A DNA stretch of 64,000 bases from Alphaproteobacteria bacterium (lineage in GTDB: Bacteria > Pseudomonadota > Alphaproteobacteria > SMXP01), in NCBI GenBank assembly GCA_028285305.1, contig JANQPV010000020.1, forward strand, positions 1-64,000, given 5' to 3'. How positions within the stretch are numbered: the stretch's first letter is position 1; each line of letters begins with the position of its first letter. Both the position numbers and the translations under genes were made by a program. Shown one piece after another: positions 51,696 to 60,751 of the stretch. The notes beneath the pieces are model-generated. The model worked only from the letters and a program-made list of their open reading frames with translations, did not search any database and had not been told where the DNA came from.

Positions 51696-52304
51696 TCATT
51701 GGCTTTCAGTGTGCACGAGTGCCGGCAGCACAAAGGTCTTTGCATAGTGGCGCACGTCTTCCAACGTCTGGAAAATCTCGGTTCGTTCCATGAACATGAA
51801 CTCAAGCGCGAGAAGCCACTTCATGATTTCGGAGTGATCGAGACCCGGGCGCAAATCGCCCGACTCTTCCGCGGACGCGAGTATGGGTTCCCAATAGGCC
51901 ATGTTCGATTCCAGCACGCGCGGGTCGTTCGAGGCCACATATGCCGTGTAAGGAACATTAGACGGTGAGACGATATCGGCCCAAAACTTGTCCGCATAAA
52001 CGACTTCGATCGTGCCCTCAAATGAGCGGATGAGAATCTCGTCGAAACGCTTTAGCCCTTCAATCTTTGCGTGGCGCTGGGCGTTGATGGCCCGCGCCTC
52101 GGCGACGAGGACTTCCGACAGCAGGTCGCTCTTGTCTTTGAAATAGCGATAGAGATGGGGCCGGGCGATCGCTGCGTCCTCCGCCACCATATCGAGTGTT
52201 GTTTCGGCAAGACCCGTCTCGCGGAAGCGCTTGCGCGCCACCTCAATAATGGAGGTTTTGCGGTCCTTTTTGCCGCTTTTGCCGGCTGCTGATTTCGTCT
52301 TCAT
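51696..52304 (-). CDS. TetR-family regulator of the catabolic block
   Basis: This 202-residue regulator has a basic lead, then TSIIEVARKRFRETGL, TTLDMVAEDAAIARPHLYRYF and KSDLLSEVLVAEARAI (TetR HTH). The C-terminal helices form a ligand pocket. It diverges from the amidohydrolase gene at 52409 with about 100 bp between; that gap holds the TTTGGTACA dyad, its likely operator. A related site at 55.62 kb suggests it also controls the genes from 55732 on. Confidence 0.9.
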   Translation of the reverse strand: MKTKSAAGKSGKKDRKTSIIEVARKRFRETGLAETTLDMVAEDAAIARPHLYRYFKDKSDLLSEVLVAEARAINAQRHAKIEGLKRFDEILIRSFEGTIEVVYADKFWADIVSPSNVPYTAYVASNDPRVLESNMAYWEPILASAEESGDLRPGLDHSEIMKWLLALEFMFMERTEIFQTLEDVRHYAKTFVLPALVHTESQ

Positions 52305-52354
52305 GAGACCTCATACCAAAATTTTCGCAATCACTATAGACAAGCAGGAATTGT

Positions 52355-52384
52355 TTTGGTACATTTCATATAATTTGTACCAAA
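52355..52384. promoter_or_regulatory. TetR-type operator with TATAAT element
   Basis: TTTGGTACA (52355-52363) and TGTACCAAA (52376-52384) form a perfect 9+9 dyad with a 12-base spacer that holds TATAAT (52369-52374). A further half, ATACCAAAA, lies near 52311-52319. Binding would cover the -10 box of the 52409 gene. Confidence 0.75.
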
Positions 52385-52408
52385 CAAGAATCTGCAGGGA
52401 GAGAAATA

Positions 52409-54172
52409 ATGCCTCACTATGATTTGCTGATTAAGGGCGGGACAATTGTCGATGGCACACAAATTCCCCGTTTTGTCGGCGACGTCGCGGTCAACAACGG
52501 GATCATCGAGCGCATCGATTATGATATCCAAGGGACAGCCGATGAAGTGATCGATGCGGGCGGCAGGATTGTCGCGCCGGGCGTCATTGATCTTCACACG
52601 CACTATGATGCGCAGGTTCATTGGGACCCCTACTGCACAAATTCCAGCTGGCACGGGACGACCAGTATCGCGTTCGGCAATTGCGGCTTTGGCTTTGCGC
52701 CGTGCAAGGCCGAGCACCGCGACCGCTATATGCAGATGATGGAGAATACCGAACAAGTTCCCTACACGGTTCTAGGAAAAGCGTTGCCTTGGACCTGGGA
52801 GACCTTTCCGGAATGGATGGCCCACTTGAAGTCGTTGCCCAAGGGCATCAACGTTTCGACCTATCTCCCGCTCAACCCGCTGATGATCTACGTGATGGGC
52901 GTCGAGGCCGCCAAGTCTCGTCCGGCGACTAAGGCCGAGCGTCAGAAGATGAAGGATCTTCTTAATGAAGGGATGGATGCCGGCGCCTTAGGGCTCGCCT
53001 TTTCCTATCAGGGGCAAAAAAATGGGCATACAGACTATGACGGATCGCCCATGCCGACGGACGTCATGGACCCGGAAGAAGCTTTCACCTTAGGTGAGGT
53101 GCTGAAAGAGCGCGGCCAAGGGATCATCCAGGTGTTGGCCGATATGCCCGGGTGCGAGCTGAACCGCGGTATCATCGAAGAGTTGGCGGAACGCTCGCGG
53201 CGGCCCATCCTGCACAATATCCTACAGATCGTCGAACAAATGCCCGACTATCATGCCGGCATTCTTGCTTGGCTCGACGAGATGGAAGCAAAAGGACACA
53301 CGATCTATAGCCACGCTATGTCCATGCACACGTGGACCGAGTTCAATTTCGTGGATTATAATTTTTGGGACAGCGTTAATGATGTGTTCAAAGAGTTTTC
53401 ACTTTCCGGCGGCAAGAATGAAAAACTCGCTTTGGCGGCGAATGCAGATTACCAGCGTAGGTTCCGCGAGGCCTATGATCCTGCGGCGATGATGGGTTCC
53501 GCCGGCGGCTCCCTCGATACGTTCCGTCTCGTGAACGCTCATGAAACCGCGTTCTATAAGGACTTTGAAGGCAAATTGCTCGGCGAGATCGCTCAAGCAA
53601 AGGGAATAGACGAAATCGATCTGTTTTTCGATCTCTTCATTCAATCGGACGCGAAGGCCGAAGTGCGCACGACCCTGCTCGGCGCAGAAAGCCCCGAACT
53701 TATTGCCGACGTGCTGAAGCACCGCCGCGTGTTGTTCGGCACCTCCGATGGGGGCGCGCATGTGAAGTACTGGTCGGGCGGTCAGTTCTCGACAGATGTC
53801 ATTACCTGGCTGTCGCGTGACGAGGGCTTATTCTCCCTTGAAGAAATGCACTATAAGCTGAGCTATCTGCCTGCACGCTTCGCCGGATTGAGTGGCCGGG
53901 GCGCTCTTCTTGAGGGCTTTGCCGCCGATGTGATGGTCTACGATCTCGCGAATCTTTCCTGCAATCTCGACAAGTATGACGTGGCGTTCGATCTACCCGA
54001 CGGCGGTTACCGGCGTATCAACAAAGCAAAAGGTGTCGACGCGGTCATCGTCAATGGGCAGAAGATTTATGGCCCAAACACGGAGTGTACCGACGCGCTG
54101 CCTGGCGATGTCCTTTGTCCGGAGTTTCCAGGCGCCCGAAACCCAAGGCCAGTTGCCATCGCCGCAGAGTAA
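52409..54172 (+). CDS. N-acyl-D-amino-acid deacylase-type amidohydrolase
   Basis: The 587-residue enzyme starts MPHYDLLIKGGTIVDGTQ and has VIDLHTHYDAQVHWDPYC, the H-x-H metal motif of D-aminoacylase-like amidohydrolases. Later come GTTSIAFGNCGFGFAPC, GALGLAFSYQGQKNGH, a long barrel insertion and VLFGTSDGGAHVKYWSGG with the active-site Asp. These proteins cleave N-acyl or cyclic amides; many members have no known substrate. GGGAGAGAAATA precedes the ATG. It begins the operon under the 52.36-kb operator. Confidence 0.92.
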   Translation: MPHYDLLIKGGTIVDGTQIPRFVGDVAVNNGIIERIDYDIQGTADEVIDAGGRIVAPGVIDLHTHYDAQVHWDPYCTNSSWHGTTSIAFGNCGFGFAPCKAEHRDRYMQMMENTEQVPYTVLGKALPWTWETFPEWMAHLKSLPKGINVSTYLPLNPLMIYVMGVEAAKSRPATKAERQKMKDLLNEGMDAGALGLAFSYQGQKNGHTDYDGSPMPTDVMDPEEAFTLGEVLKERGQGIIQVLADMPGCELNRGIIEELAERSRRPILHNILQIVEQMPDYHAGILAWLDEMEAKGHTIYSHAMSMHTWTEFNFVDYNFWDSVNDVFKEFSLSGGKNEKLALAANADYQRRFREAYDPAAMMGSAGGSLDTFRLVNAHETAFYKDFEGKLLGEIAQAKGIDEIDLFFDLFIQSDAKAEVRTTLLGAESPELIADVLKHRRVLFGTSDGGAHVKYWSGGQFSTDVITWLSRDEGLFSLEEMHYKLSYLPARFAGLSGRGALLEGFAADVMVYDLANLSCNLDKYDVAFDLPDGGYRRINKAKGVDAVIVNGQKIYGPNTECTDALPGDVLCPEFPGARNPRPVAIAAE

Positions 54173-54224
54173 CAGGCCTATCCGTACATCTCAACTTATC
54201 CGCCCTTGAGGAAAGGAATACTCA

Positions 54225-55574
54225 ATGAATGTCCAAGAGAACATTACTGCAAGCGCTCCCTCTTATCTTACGACAGAGTTAAAAGAGCAGATTGACGAGG
54301 TGATCCGTGCGATCCCGGCCTCACAACTTGTCTCGCCTGATCATGAAGTTGAGGGCATGGACCCCAAAGTTTCTATTGATCCCTATACATACTTTAAAAG
54401 CTTGCGAGAACGAAAAGGCGAAGTCTTGCAATATGTAGATGGTAAGTATGGGGACATCCAAGTCTACAACGTGTTCGGCCACGATCTGAGCAAGCCGAAT
54501 TTCTGCGTTTTGGGCTATGATCTCATCCGGGAAATGTGTCTCGACAAAGAGAACTTTATCAATAAAGATTCATACGGACTTCATACGAAGGCGCAAGCTG
54601 ACTTCACACTGGTGCAAGAAATGGACGGCGAGGAACACCGCTTGACGCGCCTCCTGTTCGATCGGGAAGTTTTTTCAAAGAAGTATATGATCGATTTCTC
54701 GGAGCAGACCATTACGCCTATGGCGCACTTCCTTACCGAGCGGATTGCTGGTTTGCTTGAAGATGGAGAAAAAGTTGATCTGTGTAGAGATTATTCTTTG
54801 CCCCTCGTCTATTCCTCCATCGCTCGCATCATCGGCGTTCCCATGACCGATATGAACTACTTTGTCGACATGGGCGAGCGCGCGTTCGGCGGCAGCCGCG
54901 ATTTGATGAAGGCTTTCGAAGCCGTGCAAGAGCTGGGTGCGTTCTTCAAGGAAAAGTACGAAGCACGCAAGGCCGCCGGAGATCTCGATCGGGGTGATCT
55001 CATGTCAATGATGTCCAAAGCCGAAAGAGAAGGACGGCGGTTCTCCGATGAGGAAATTGTGGCGTACTGCCGCTTCCTGCTCCCCGGCGGGATTGAAACC
55101 ACATGGCGGCAAACCGCGAACCTTTGTTATGCGATGATGGCCCATCCCCAAGCCTATGCGGATGTGGTCGCCAATCCCGACCTGATCCCTGCGGCGGTCG
55201 ACGAAGCTTGTCGCTGGATGGCCTCGGGTTTTGTTGTCCCCCGGATGGCTGGGCGTGACACTGAATTGGGCGGCGTCTCCATTCCGGAAGGATCCAGCAT
55301 GGTCGGCATCTTCGGCGTGGCGAACAGAGACGAACGCATTTGGGATGATCCGGATACGTTCGATATTCATCGTAAGCGGAAGGCCCATTTGACGTTCAGT
55401 ACCGGCTCTCACGTTTGCATGGGCCAGCACCTTGCTCGCCAGAATTTGACCGGAGCCCTCACGGCACTCACTGAAAACCTTGCTGATCTAAAGCTTGCTT
55501 GCGACCCAGCTGAAATCGAGTTGACCGGATTTCAGATCCGCTGCCCAAGGAAGGTACCGGTAACCAGAGGATAG
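54225..55574 (+). CDS. cytochrome P450 (class I-type)
   Basis: The 449-residue haem-thiolate protein has the I-helix ETTW (LLPGGIETTW, threonine for proton delivery), E-x-x-R-like DEACRWMASG region, and the haem loop FSTGSHVCMGQHLAR with Cys398. The N-terminal 70 residues are unusual in carrying a long Glu-rich lead before the fold. Bacterial soluble P450s need ferredoxin and reductase; none lies beside this gene. AGGAAAGGA precedes the ATG. It shares the operon with the amidohydrolase just upstream. Confidence 0.93.
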   Translation: MNVQENITASAPSYLTTELKEQIDEVIRAIPASQLVSPDHEVEGMDPKVSIDPYTYFKSLRERKGEVLQYVDGKYGDIQVYNVFGHDLSKPNFCVLGYDLIREMCLDKENFINKDSYGLHTKAQADFTLVQEMDGEEHRLTRLLFDREVFSKKYMIDFSEQTITPMAHFLTERIAGLLEDGEKVDLCRDYSLPLVYSSIARIIGVPMTDMNYFVDMGERAFGGSRDLMKAFEAVQELGAFFKEKYEARKAAGDLDRGDLMSMMSKAEREGRRFSDEEIVAYCRFLLPGGIETTWRQTANLCYAMMAHPQAYADVVANPDLIPAAVDEACRWMASGFVVPRMAGRDTELGGVSIPEGSSMVGIFGVANRDERIWDDPDTFDIHRKRKAHLTFSTGSHVCMGQHLARQNLTGALTALTENLADLKLACDPAEIELTGFQIRCPRKVPVTRG

Positions 55575-55618
55575 CTCGTCATTCCTTCACTCAAGCTTCT
55601 TGTAGGGATTAAAACGAC

Positions 55619-55645
55619 TTGGTACATTTATATAACTTTGTTACA
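55619..55645. promoter_or_regulatory. second copy of the TetR-type operator
   Basis: TTGGTACA (55619-55626) and TGTTACA (55639-55645) face each other across a 12-base A/T-rich spacer. The left 11 bases and the spacer layout match the operator at 52.36 kb. It lies 87 bp upstream of the 55732 gene. Confidence 0.6.
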
Positions 55646-55731
55646 TTGTAAGGAGTGGGGTGGAAGGCAAAAAGAGTTTTCCTTCTGTATAAAAATAAAA
55701 CTGGGAAACGGGGAAAGGCCGGGAGCGACAA

Positions 55732-56469
55732 ATGACCCATCGCAGTCAAATCATCATTCTCATCTGGGGGTTGGTGTTTATGGCCATTTACGGACTGGCG
55801 CTGTGGCGCTTGCTTCACATGTGGCCGCCGCCCCCCGCCAACTGGACAGCAGAACAGGTGGCGCAGTTCTACAGGGAAAACACTCTCGATATTCGGATCG
55901 GCGCCATGGTAACTTCCTGGTGCTCGGCATTTATGGTCCCCTTTGCCTGCGTTGCCGCTATCCAATTACGGCGGCTGGAAAAGGGCCTGCCGGTCTGGAC
56001 GGTCCTCCATTTAGCAGGCGGCATCTTGATGTCCATGTTTCTGGTTCTGCCCCCCATCTTCTTCGGAGTGGCGGCCTATACCCCGGACCGTGCGCCTGAG
56101 ATCACGCAGCTCATGCATGAATATGGTCTGTTGATGCTGGTGACTACGGATCAATACTACATTTTCATGATGATCTCGATCGCGGTGGTTAGTCTGACGA
56201 CGAACGATGAACTGACGGCGTTTCCTCGATGGCTCGGCTACTACACTCTTTGGGCCGCGCTCGCCTTCGAAGTCGGGGCGCTCGCGTTCCTACCGAAGAG
56301 TGGCCCGTTTTCTTGGAACGGCATCATGGTCTTCTGGATGCCCATCTCCGTCTTCGGGGTTTGGGTGATCACCACGAGCATTGTCATGATACGCGCGATC
56401 CTCGCTCAGCAGCGAGCGGAGGAAGGCTTGGCGGCAGAGACCGTTGGGGGATTGGAATCAACGGTCTGA
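55732..56469 (+). CDS. seven-helix membrane protein in oxidase-like operon
   Basis: The 245-residue protein has about six or seven hydrophobic helices. The segment GLALWRLLHMWPPPPANWTAE near residue 30 and a conserved-looking EITQLMHEYGLLMLVTTDQYY are notable. I do not recognise a named family. It stands just before a subunit III-type and a subunit IV-type gene and probably acts with them in the membrane. Confidence 0.7.
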   Translation: MTHRSQIIILIWGLVFMAIYGLALWRLLHMWPPPPANWTAEQVAQFYRENTLDIRIGAMVTSWCSAFMVPFACVAAIQLRRLEKGLPVWTVLHLAGGILMSMFLVLPPIFFGVAAYTPDRAPEITQLMHEYGLLMLVTTDQYYIFMMISIAVVSLTTNDELTAFPRWLGYYTLWAALAFEVGALAFLPKSGPFSWNGIMVFWMPISVFGVWVITTSIVMIRAILAQQRAEEGLAAETVGGLESTV

Positions 56470-56485
56470 AAGGAAACACCGAAGA

Positions 56486-57076
56486 ATGACGGATTCCGTT
56501 TCGGAAAAACAAGCTGCAACGCCAACCCGTATTCCCGGTGAGGCGGGCGTGTGGCTTTTCGTGCTTGGCGACATGATCCTATTTGCGGTCATGTTCGGCA
56601 TTTTCTTGCACTATCGCTGGCTCGAGCCTGAACTGTTTGTCCAATCTCAGGCGACACTCAACACCTCTTACGGCGCCATCAATGTTCTCTTGTTGCTTAC
56701 GAGTTCGTGGTTCGTTGCGAGCGCGGTGGAGAGACTAAAGAAGAACGAGGCCCGAGAGGGGCATCAGCTCTTGATGGGCGCTTTCGCTTGCGGCACCGGT
56801 TTCTCCGTTATCAAACTTCTGGAATATTCCGAAAAGATCGGCGCCGGCATCACCGTCGATACCAATACGTTCTATCTCTACTATTTCTTTCTCACGGGGA
56901 TCCACTTCCTTCATGTCGTTATCGGCATGTTCGTGCTGGGCTATTTGATCTCTAAGGCGCGCACGTTCGATGTTTCCCGCAACGATGTCGCCCATTACGA
57001 GTCCGGCGGGATCTATTGGCATATGGTCGATCTTTTGTGGATTGTTCTCTTCCCCCTCATTTACTTGGTGCAATGA
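56486..57076 (+). CDS. haem-copper oxidase subunit III family (NorE-like)
   Basis: ATG 56486 starts a 196-residue membrane protein with five helices. PGEAGVWLFVLGDMILFAVMF, then SGGIYWHMVDLLWIVLFPLIY, and FLTGIHFLHVVIGM are the COX3/NorE signatures (the runs are read in parts). No catalytic subunit I or II is in this window, so the protein is an orphan of its complex. It stands with a subunit IV-like gene. Role in electron transfer to the nearby P450 or Rieske enzyme is only a speculation. Confidence 0.88.
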   Translation: MTDSVSEKQAATPTRIPGEAGVWLFVLGDMILFAVMFGIFLHYRWLEPELFVQSQATLNTSYGAINVLLLLTSSWFVASAVERLKKNEAREGHQLLMGAFACGTGFSVIKLLEYSEKIGAGITVDTNTFYLYYFFLTGIHFLHVVIGMFVLGYLISKARTFDVSRNDVAHYESGGIYWHMVDLLWIVLFPLIYLVQ

Positions 57077-57367
57077 ATGACACGCTATCTCAACACGCCC
57101 ATCACGATCGTTTGGCTCATCCTCGCTGCGTTGATGGCCCTCTCGTGGGCGATTGGAGATCGTTACGAGACCGCAGATGTTGACGGCGTTGCAACCATCA
57201 CGATCGCCCTCATGGTCCTTGCTTTTCTTAAGGTGCGAATGGTGATGCTCCATTTCATGGACGCAAAAGTAGCGCCTTTCGCTCTGCGCCTCATGGTGGA
57301 ACTTTGGGTGGCTGGCGTATGTCTCATTGTGCTGTTCATGTATTTCCGTCCACCGACCGTCGGTTGA
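57077..57367 (+). CDS. cytochrome c oxidase subunit IV-type small membrane protein
   Basis: The 96-residue protein has three hydrophobic helices (ITIVWLILAALMALSWAIG; ATITIALMVLAFLKVRMVML; LRLMVELWVAGVCLIVLFMY). VRMVMLHFMDA is typical of the COX4_pro/NorF-like family. The ATG follows the previous stop without a gap, so translation is coupled to the subunit III-type gene. Confidence 0.85.
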   Translation: MTRYLNTPITIVWLILAALMALSWAIGDRYETADVDGVATITIALMVLAFLKVRMVMLHFMDAKVAPFALRLMVELWVAGVCLIVLFMYFRPPTVG

Positions 57368-57395
57368 AGATGCACCCGACACAAAGGAGGTTAAG

Positions 57396-57902
57396 ATGAC
57401 CGAAGACCATTTTTCCCATATGGATATCAGTGGCCGTTTCTTTGCGGAGTTCTTTAAGGCGCTGGGCGTCGATGATCCGGAAAAGGCCTTGGGCGCACAT
57501 ATCCAAATGTACTTTGAGGATCCGGTGAAAGCGCATGCCCTCGACGTTACGCCGTTGGGCGATGGTCCGTTGGAATATCTGCTTTTGGAAACCAAAGGCC
57601 GCAAGACAGGTGAAATCCGCTATGCGCCGCTCATCTATAAGCAAGTGGACGGGAACTATATCGTCATCGGCTCCAAAGGCGGCGCGCCCGACCATCCGGC
57701 CTGGATCCATAATATTGGCGCGAACCCGGACTGCCATGTTCGTGTCGGGCCGAAAGCGTCCAGCGCCACAGCGCGAACCGCAGAAGGCGCTGAGAGAGAA
57801 CGGCTTTGGGACACAATGGAGAAACTGTTTCCCGTTTACGCCGGCTACAAAGAAGCCGCCGGGGAGCGCGTGATCCCTGTCGTCGTTCTTGAGCCCAAAT
57901 AG
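57396..57902 (+). CDS. deazaflavin (F420)-dependent nitroreductase family protein
   Basis: ATG 57396 has AAAGGAGG upstream; the earlier frame overlaps the membrane gene and was rejected. The 168-residue protein has YLLLETKGRKTGEIRYAPL, NYIVIGSKGGAPDHPAWIHN and NPDCHVRVG, the Ddn signatures. These proteins bind F420 or flavin. F420 is common in actinobacteria and known in some proteobacteria; no biosynthesis gene is seen here. Confidence 0.9.
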   Translation: MTEDHFSHMDISGRFFAEFFKALGVDDPEKALGAHIQMYFEDPVKAHALDVTPLGDGPLEYLLLETKGRKTGEIRYAPLIYKQVDGNYIVIGSKGGAPDHPAWIHNIGANPDCHVRVGPKASSATARTAEGAERERLWDTMEKLFPVYAGYKEAAGERVIPVVVLEPK

Positions 57903-57928
57903 CCCCTCGTTGAAATCCGGAGGCACAA

Positions 57929-58759
57929 ATGGTGACGGATACGAATAAACTTGTCATTCACGGTGTTCCCGCCAGCCAACCTTCGCGCACCGTTTATTGG
58001 ACGTGCCTCATCAAGGGTCTTCCCTTCGAACTCAATCTGGGCGCGGGAAACCGGACCGACTATTATCAGAGCGAGGCGTTCCTGGCACTCAATCCTGTTG
58101 GCGGATTTCCGACTATTGAGGATGGTGAGGTGGTTCTCAGCCAGATGCCTGCTATTCTCATGTATCTTTGCGAAAAATATGGCTGGCAGGACCTCTATCC
58201 AAAAGACTTTCTCATCCGCTCCCGGATCAATGAATATCTATTCAATCATGTCACCTTTACCCGATTGGCGACGCTCAAGCTGATGGCCCCGCATGTGACC
58301 GTTGCGCTCGAAGGCGGCGGCCCTGGCGATCCGGCGACCGCCTATGACACAACGCTGCGGGAAATGATCAACAGTGCGATGGCCGATCCCAAGATGCTGG
58401 AAAATGGGAGACGAACCGTTCGCCGCATGATTCAAGTGATTGAGGACCACTGGTTAGGCCCCGAAACGCCCTACCTTTTCAATCAGACCGCGCCTACCAT
58501 TGCCGATATTGCCTGTTACGGCGAAGTGCCGCAGCTGCAATGGGCGAATATTCTCGACTATAGCGACTTTCCCAAGCTCACCGCCTGGATGGCCGAGATG
58601 CGGAACGTCCCTCATCATGACCTCGTCCATCGCTATAATCTCGAACTCGGCGATGTCCGCACCCAACCCAATACGATGGACCGGTTTATGTCCGCCTCTA
58701 TGGCAGCCGTCCAAGCGCTCGCGGAAATCGAAGAGGTCAGTATTTCATTCGCACAATGA
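57929..58759 (+). CDS. glutathione S-transferase family protein
   Basis: This 276-residue protein has a thioredoxin-like N-terminus (VIHGVPASQPSRTVYWTCLIK, with the Ser site), NPVGGFPTIEDGEVVLSQMPAI (cis-Pro and the SQ motif) and a helical domain with TAPTIADIACYGEV. The length is greater than usual because of a long middle insertion with Gly/Pro. AATCCGGAGG precedes the ATG. It lies between the Ddn-type and Rieske genes, so it probably serves the same pathway. Confidence 0.88.
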   Translation: MVTDTNKLVIHGVPASQPSRTVYWTCLIKGLPFELNLGAGNRTDYYQSEAFLALNPVGGFPTIEDGEVVLSQMPAILMYLCEKYGWQDLYPKDFLIRSRINEYLFNHVTFTRLATLKLMAPHVTVALEGGGPGDPATAYDTTLREMINSAMADPKMLENGRRTVRRMIQVIEDHWLGPETPYLFNQTAPTIADIACYGEVPQLQWANILDYSDFPKLTAWMAEMRNVPHHDLVHRYNLELGDVRTQPNTMDRFMSASMAAVQALAEIEEVSISFAQ

Positions 58760-58789
58760 GCTCGCCGTCAGACTCAAGGGAGACCGGTT

Positions 58790-60199
58790 ATGACCATCAC
58801 AGATAAAACGAAAGATATCGTACGCGGCGTGGGCACCGACGAGCGGCCTCTCACCCGCGTTCTCTGGGACCGCGACTCGCAAGGCAAAATTCAGGCGATG
58901 GAGGATGAAGGCAATACTCTGCCTCAACGCCGTCACGTTGATTTCAAGCGCTATTACGACCCTCATTACGCAGAGCTTGAGATCGAGAAAATGTGGCTGA
59001 AGCGCTGGCTCTGCGCTTGCCGCGAGGAAGATGTGCCGAATGTGGGCGACCGTGTACCGTTCGAAGTGGGCCGGCTTTCGTTTTTGATCGTCCGGACGGA
59101 GCAAAACCAACTCAAGGCCTTTTATAACTCCTGTCTTCACCGTGGTACGAAGCTGTGCACGCAAGGCGAAACGAGCGATGTGATTCGCTGTCCCTATCAC
59201 GCGTGGGAATGGAAATTGGATGGATCGCTGTCCCGTATCCCCAGCCATTGGGATTTCGACAGCCTCAACCGGGGGAATGCGTCGCTGCGCGAGGTGAAGG
59301 TGGACACTTGGGGCGGTTTCATCTTTATCAATGCCGATGAGGTCGCCCCTCCTCTGTTCGAAGCGCTTGGTCCGTTGCCAGAGCATTTTGCCGACTACGA
59401 CCTAGAGGCAAGGTATACCGCTGCGCATTTTCGGAAACTGGTCCCGGCCAATTGGAAGCTGATTCAAGAAGCCTTCATGGAGGCCTATCACGTGATCGGT
59501 ATTCATCCTGAGGCGGTGCCCTACAATGCCGACAGCCAGGCCCAGTACGATATCTGGTCGAGCGATCACGGTCACGTCGGCCGTCAAGTCACGCCGTCTG
59601 CCGTCCCCAGTATCTTTGCCGAGTCGGACGCCACGCCTCTGGCGGCAGCGCAGATCTACATGGAGATCATGAAGGCTTGGCACTATCCAGAAGCAACACC
59701 AGCCGCGCTCGACGATGGCAAGGACCTGCGCGCGCAAGTGGCGGACTGGCACCGGAAGGTGCAGGACGAGGTTTATGGGCGATCAAACGAAGGGGTCCCC
59801 GATGCGGTGATGATCGACAGCATTCAGTATTACTTCTTTCCGCATGCCGCCTTTTGGTTGTCTGAGTCGCTGCCCTTCTTTTTTCAGTTTACGCCGCACG
59901 AAACGGACCCCGAAAAGAGCTACTTCGAAGTCCGCATGCTCTTGCCCGCGCCGAAAGACATACCGACGCCTGCTCCCGCCTCTCGAGTCGATATCGACTT
60001 AGACAGCAGCATTGCCGAACAGGCGCCGGACTTTAACTTCCTTGCGATGATTTTTGATCAAGACACGGCCAACATGCCGCGGGTCCAAGCTGGTGTGAAA
60101 GCCGCCGACCCGGCGCGGCACCATTCCGTGCTCGGTACGTATCAAGAAATGGTCATTCAGCATTGGAATGATGTGTTCGACCGGCTGATGGCTAGTTAG
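58790..60199 (+). CDS. Rieske non-haem iron oxygenase, alpha subunit
   Basis: The 469-residue protein has a Rieske [2Fe-2S] motif C115-x-H117 and C134-x2-H137 (CLHRGTKLC; CPYHAW), and a catalytic domain with NWKLIQEAFMEAYHVIGIHPE holding the two His ligands and an FDRL end. It matches ring-hydroxylating oxygenases or demethylases; a ferredoxin and reductase must be supplied elsewhere. AAGGGAG precedes the ATG. It converges with an overlap of eight bases on the PNPOx-like gene. Confidence 0.93.
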   Translation: MTITDKTKDIVRGVGTDERPLTRVLWDRDSQGKIQAMEDEGNTLPQRRHVDFKRYYDPHYAELEIEKMWLKRWLCACREEDVPNVGDRVPFEVGRLSFLIVRTEQNQLKAFYNSCLHRGTKLCTQGETSDVIRCPYHAWEWKLDGSLSRIPSHWDFDSLNRGNASLREVKVDTWGGFIFINADEVAPPLFEALGPLPEHFADYDLEARYTAAHFRKLVPANWKLIQEAFMEAYHVIGIHPEAVPYNADSQAQYDIWSSDHGHVGRQVTPSAVPSIFAESDATPLAAAQIYMEIMKAWHYPEATPAALDDGKDLRAQVADWHRKVQDEVYGRSNEGVPDAVMIDSIQYYFFPHAAFWLSESLPFFFQFTPHETDPEKSYFEVRMLLPAPKDIPTPAPASRVDIDLDSSIAEQAPDFNFLAMIFDQDTANMPRVQAGVKAADPARHHSVLGTYQEMVIQHWNDVFDRLMAS

Positions 60200-60671
60200 A
60201 CTGGCGCGGGAGCTTAGAGTTATCCCACGAAACGACTTTTAGGGGTGTAAAGACGATCCACCGCCGGCTGTTGCCCGATGCCGTCGCTTTGTGGGGAACG
60301 GTTTTGCCGTCTTTTGTCAGGCCATGCTTTTGGCCGAGATTGAGCTGCGCCTCCGCCAAATGCAGCTCGGCCGCTTCTTCATCGGCATTTTCCAGCACGA
60401 TGGCCTCCCCCTGCATCATCACGCCTTGCAGATCCCGCCACTTCTCGCCCGTGTCCACCAATAGGGTTGCGGTGGACGACCGCCGCAAATTTGCGATCTT
60501 TTGCCCCCGCCCGAAAATGTAGGCCTTACCGCCCGCCCAACCGAAGGTCATCGGCGTCAGATTGATGTCCGCCCCCGGTCCGATGGTTGCGATGCGAACG
60601 TGGCGCTCTCTCGCCATGATGACATCGATTTCATCGGAGGAAAGCTGAAGGTCTGGGGAGATTTTGGCCAT
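60192..60671 (-). CDS. pyridoxamine-5'-phosphate-oxidase-like flavin protein
   Basis: The 159-residue split-barrel protein has EIDVIMARERHVRIATIGP, PMTFGWAGGKAYIFGRGQK and RRSSTATLLVDTGE. The pattern suits FMN- or F420-binding PNPOx-like proteins. It is the one minus-strand gene in this block and sits opposite to the Rieske gene's end. Confidence 0.85.
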   Translation of the reverse strand: MAKISPDLQLSSDEIDVIMARERHVRIATIGPGADINLTPMTFGWAGGKAYIFGRGQKIANLRRSSTATLLVDTGEKWRDLQGVMMQGEAIVLENADEEAAELHLAEAQLNLGQKHGLTKDGKTVPHKATASGNSRRWIVFTPLKVVSWDNSKLPRQSN

Positions 60672-60751
60672 GAAGGACAGTCGATTGGTTTTCGTTTCTC
60701 TTTCCTTATCGCCGGGTCTGGTCCAAAGTCCAGTTGGAGGAATGGAAAAGC

